This document shows positions 63,846-64,000 of a DNA stretch of 64,000 nt, piece after piece (the first letter of the stretch is position 1; the number at the start of each line of letters is the position of its first letter). The notes beneath the pieces were generated by a model, which was not told the DNA's origin, did no database searches, and saw nothing but the letters and a program-made list of their open reading frames with translations. The stretch is from Enterobacter sp. Ag1 (lineage in GTDB: Bacteria; Pseudomonadota; Gammaproteobacteria; Enterobacterales; Enterobacteriaceae), in assembly GCA_000277545.1 (NCBI GenBank), contig AKXM01000005.1:124001-188000 (forward strand), in the 5' to 3' direction. The position numbers were made by a program, and so were the translations under genes.

Positions 63846-64000
63846 TAATCAGACGGCCAATCTCAGCCTTAAACGGTGAGAGATCGCCGATATGATCGTT
63901 GACCCAGGCTGAATTGTAGTAGGACTCAAGGTAGCGTTCGCCGCTGTCGCAAAGCAGCGTCACGATAGAACCACTCCGGCCTTCCTCACGCATTCTCGCG
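63841..64000 (-). CDS. PLP-dependent cysteine synthase-like protein, C-terminal end (5' part outside window)
   Basis: The minus-strand frame is open to the window edge and ends at TAA (63841-63843). It encodes about 52 residues ending AEIGRLIK. The segment MREEGRSGSIVTLLCDSGER, then YLESYYNSAWV, is the typical C-terminus of fold-type II PLP enzymes of the O-acetylserine sulfhydrylase (CysK/CysM) family. Most of the gene, including the PLP Lys, lies outside. In E. coli the gene after cof is decR (ybaO), so this is another accessory junction. Substrate and exact subfamily cannot be judged from this part. Confidence 0.8.
   Translation of the reverse strand, partial: ARMREEGRSGSIVTLLCDSGERYLESYYNSAWVNDHIGDLSPFKAEIGRLIK

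Overview
The window is a chromosomal segment of an enteric bacterium (order Enterobacterales, family Enterobacteriaceae). Gene content, gene order and protein sequences follow the well-known phoR-brnQ-proY-malZ ... clpPX-lon-hupB-ppiD-ybaVW-queC-ybaE-cof segment of Escherichia coli almost gene for gene. It is not E. coli itself: accessory genes sit at several junctions, two E. coli genes of the segment (yajD and pgpA) are missing, and the intergenic repeats differ. A genus such as Enterobacter, Cedecea, Kosakonia or Klebsiella would fit, but I cannot decide from this window alone. Every recognised core gene is intact; no tRNA, rRNA, insertion sequence, prophage or CRISPR array was seen.

Layout. 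1-5661: the tail of phoR, then brnQ, proY (branched-chain amino acid and proline-type transport) and malZ (maltodextrin glucosidase). 5686-10564: an accessory block with a LysR regulator divergent from a YcaC-like hydrolase, a membrane-anchored ABM-domain protein and a YtcJ-like amidohydrolase, followed by a convergent 2-Cys peroxiredoxin. 10765-17089: acpH, divergent from the queuosine/Sec operon queA-tgt-yajC-secD-secF. 17222-18349: a VOC protein and a WYL-type regulator where E. coli has yajD. 18391-24104: tsx, yajI and the nrdR-ribD-ribH-nusB-thiL cluster (ribonucleotide reductase control, riboflavin, transcription antitermination, thiamine). 24190-28383: yajO-dxs-ispA-xseB on the minus strand (isoprenoid precursors). 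28605-33842: thiI, yajL, panE, yajQ, yajR. 33990-38789: the cyoABCDE cytochrome bo3 oxidase operon. 39330-47335: an accessory block of about 8 kb between cyoA and ampG, made of an HscC-like Hsp70 with a membrane J-protein partner, then a DASS dicarboxylate transporter divergent from a 925-residue three-domain flavoprotein that looks like a soluble NADH:fumarate reductase. 47414-50147: ampG, yajG, bolA. 50496-59243: the proteostasis cluster tig, clpP, clpX, lon, then hupB and ppiD. 59383-64000: ybaV, fadM, queC, ybaE, cof and the 3' end of a cysteine-synthase-like gene.

The conserved core serves protein export and quality control (SecDF-YajC, trigger factor, ClpXP, Lon, PpiD), cofactors and tRNA modification (riboflavin, thiamine, DXP/isoprenoids, pantothenate, queuosine, 4-thiouridine) and aerobic respiration (cytochrome bo3). 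The accessory blocks add a small-molecule degradation or detoxification cluster, a dedicated chaperone pair, and a dicarboxylate uptake/reduction module that could dispose of NADH electrons when oxygen is low.

A GC-rich palindromic repeat with GGGAGAGGG/CCCTCTCCC arms recurs in five intergenic gaps (near 3625, 12536, 19652, 24115 and 30062), the last as a tandem array. One ERIC-type element lies between yajO and dxs. The best candidates for less-described biology are the fumarate reductase/transporter pair, the LysR-hydrolase-ABM-amidohydrolase cluster with its Cys/His-rich tail, the HscC/J-protein pair with an altered HPD motif, and the repeat family.
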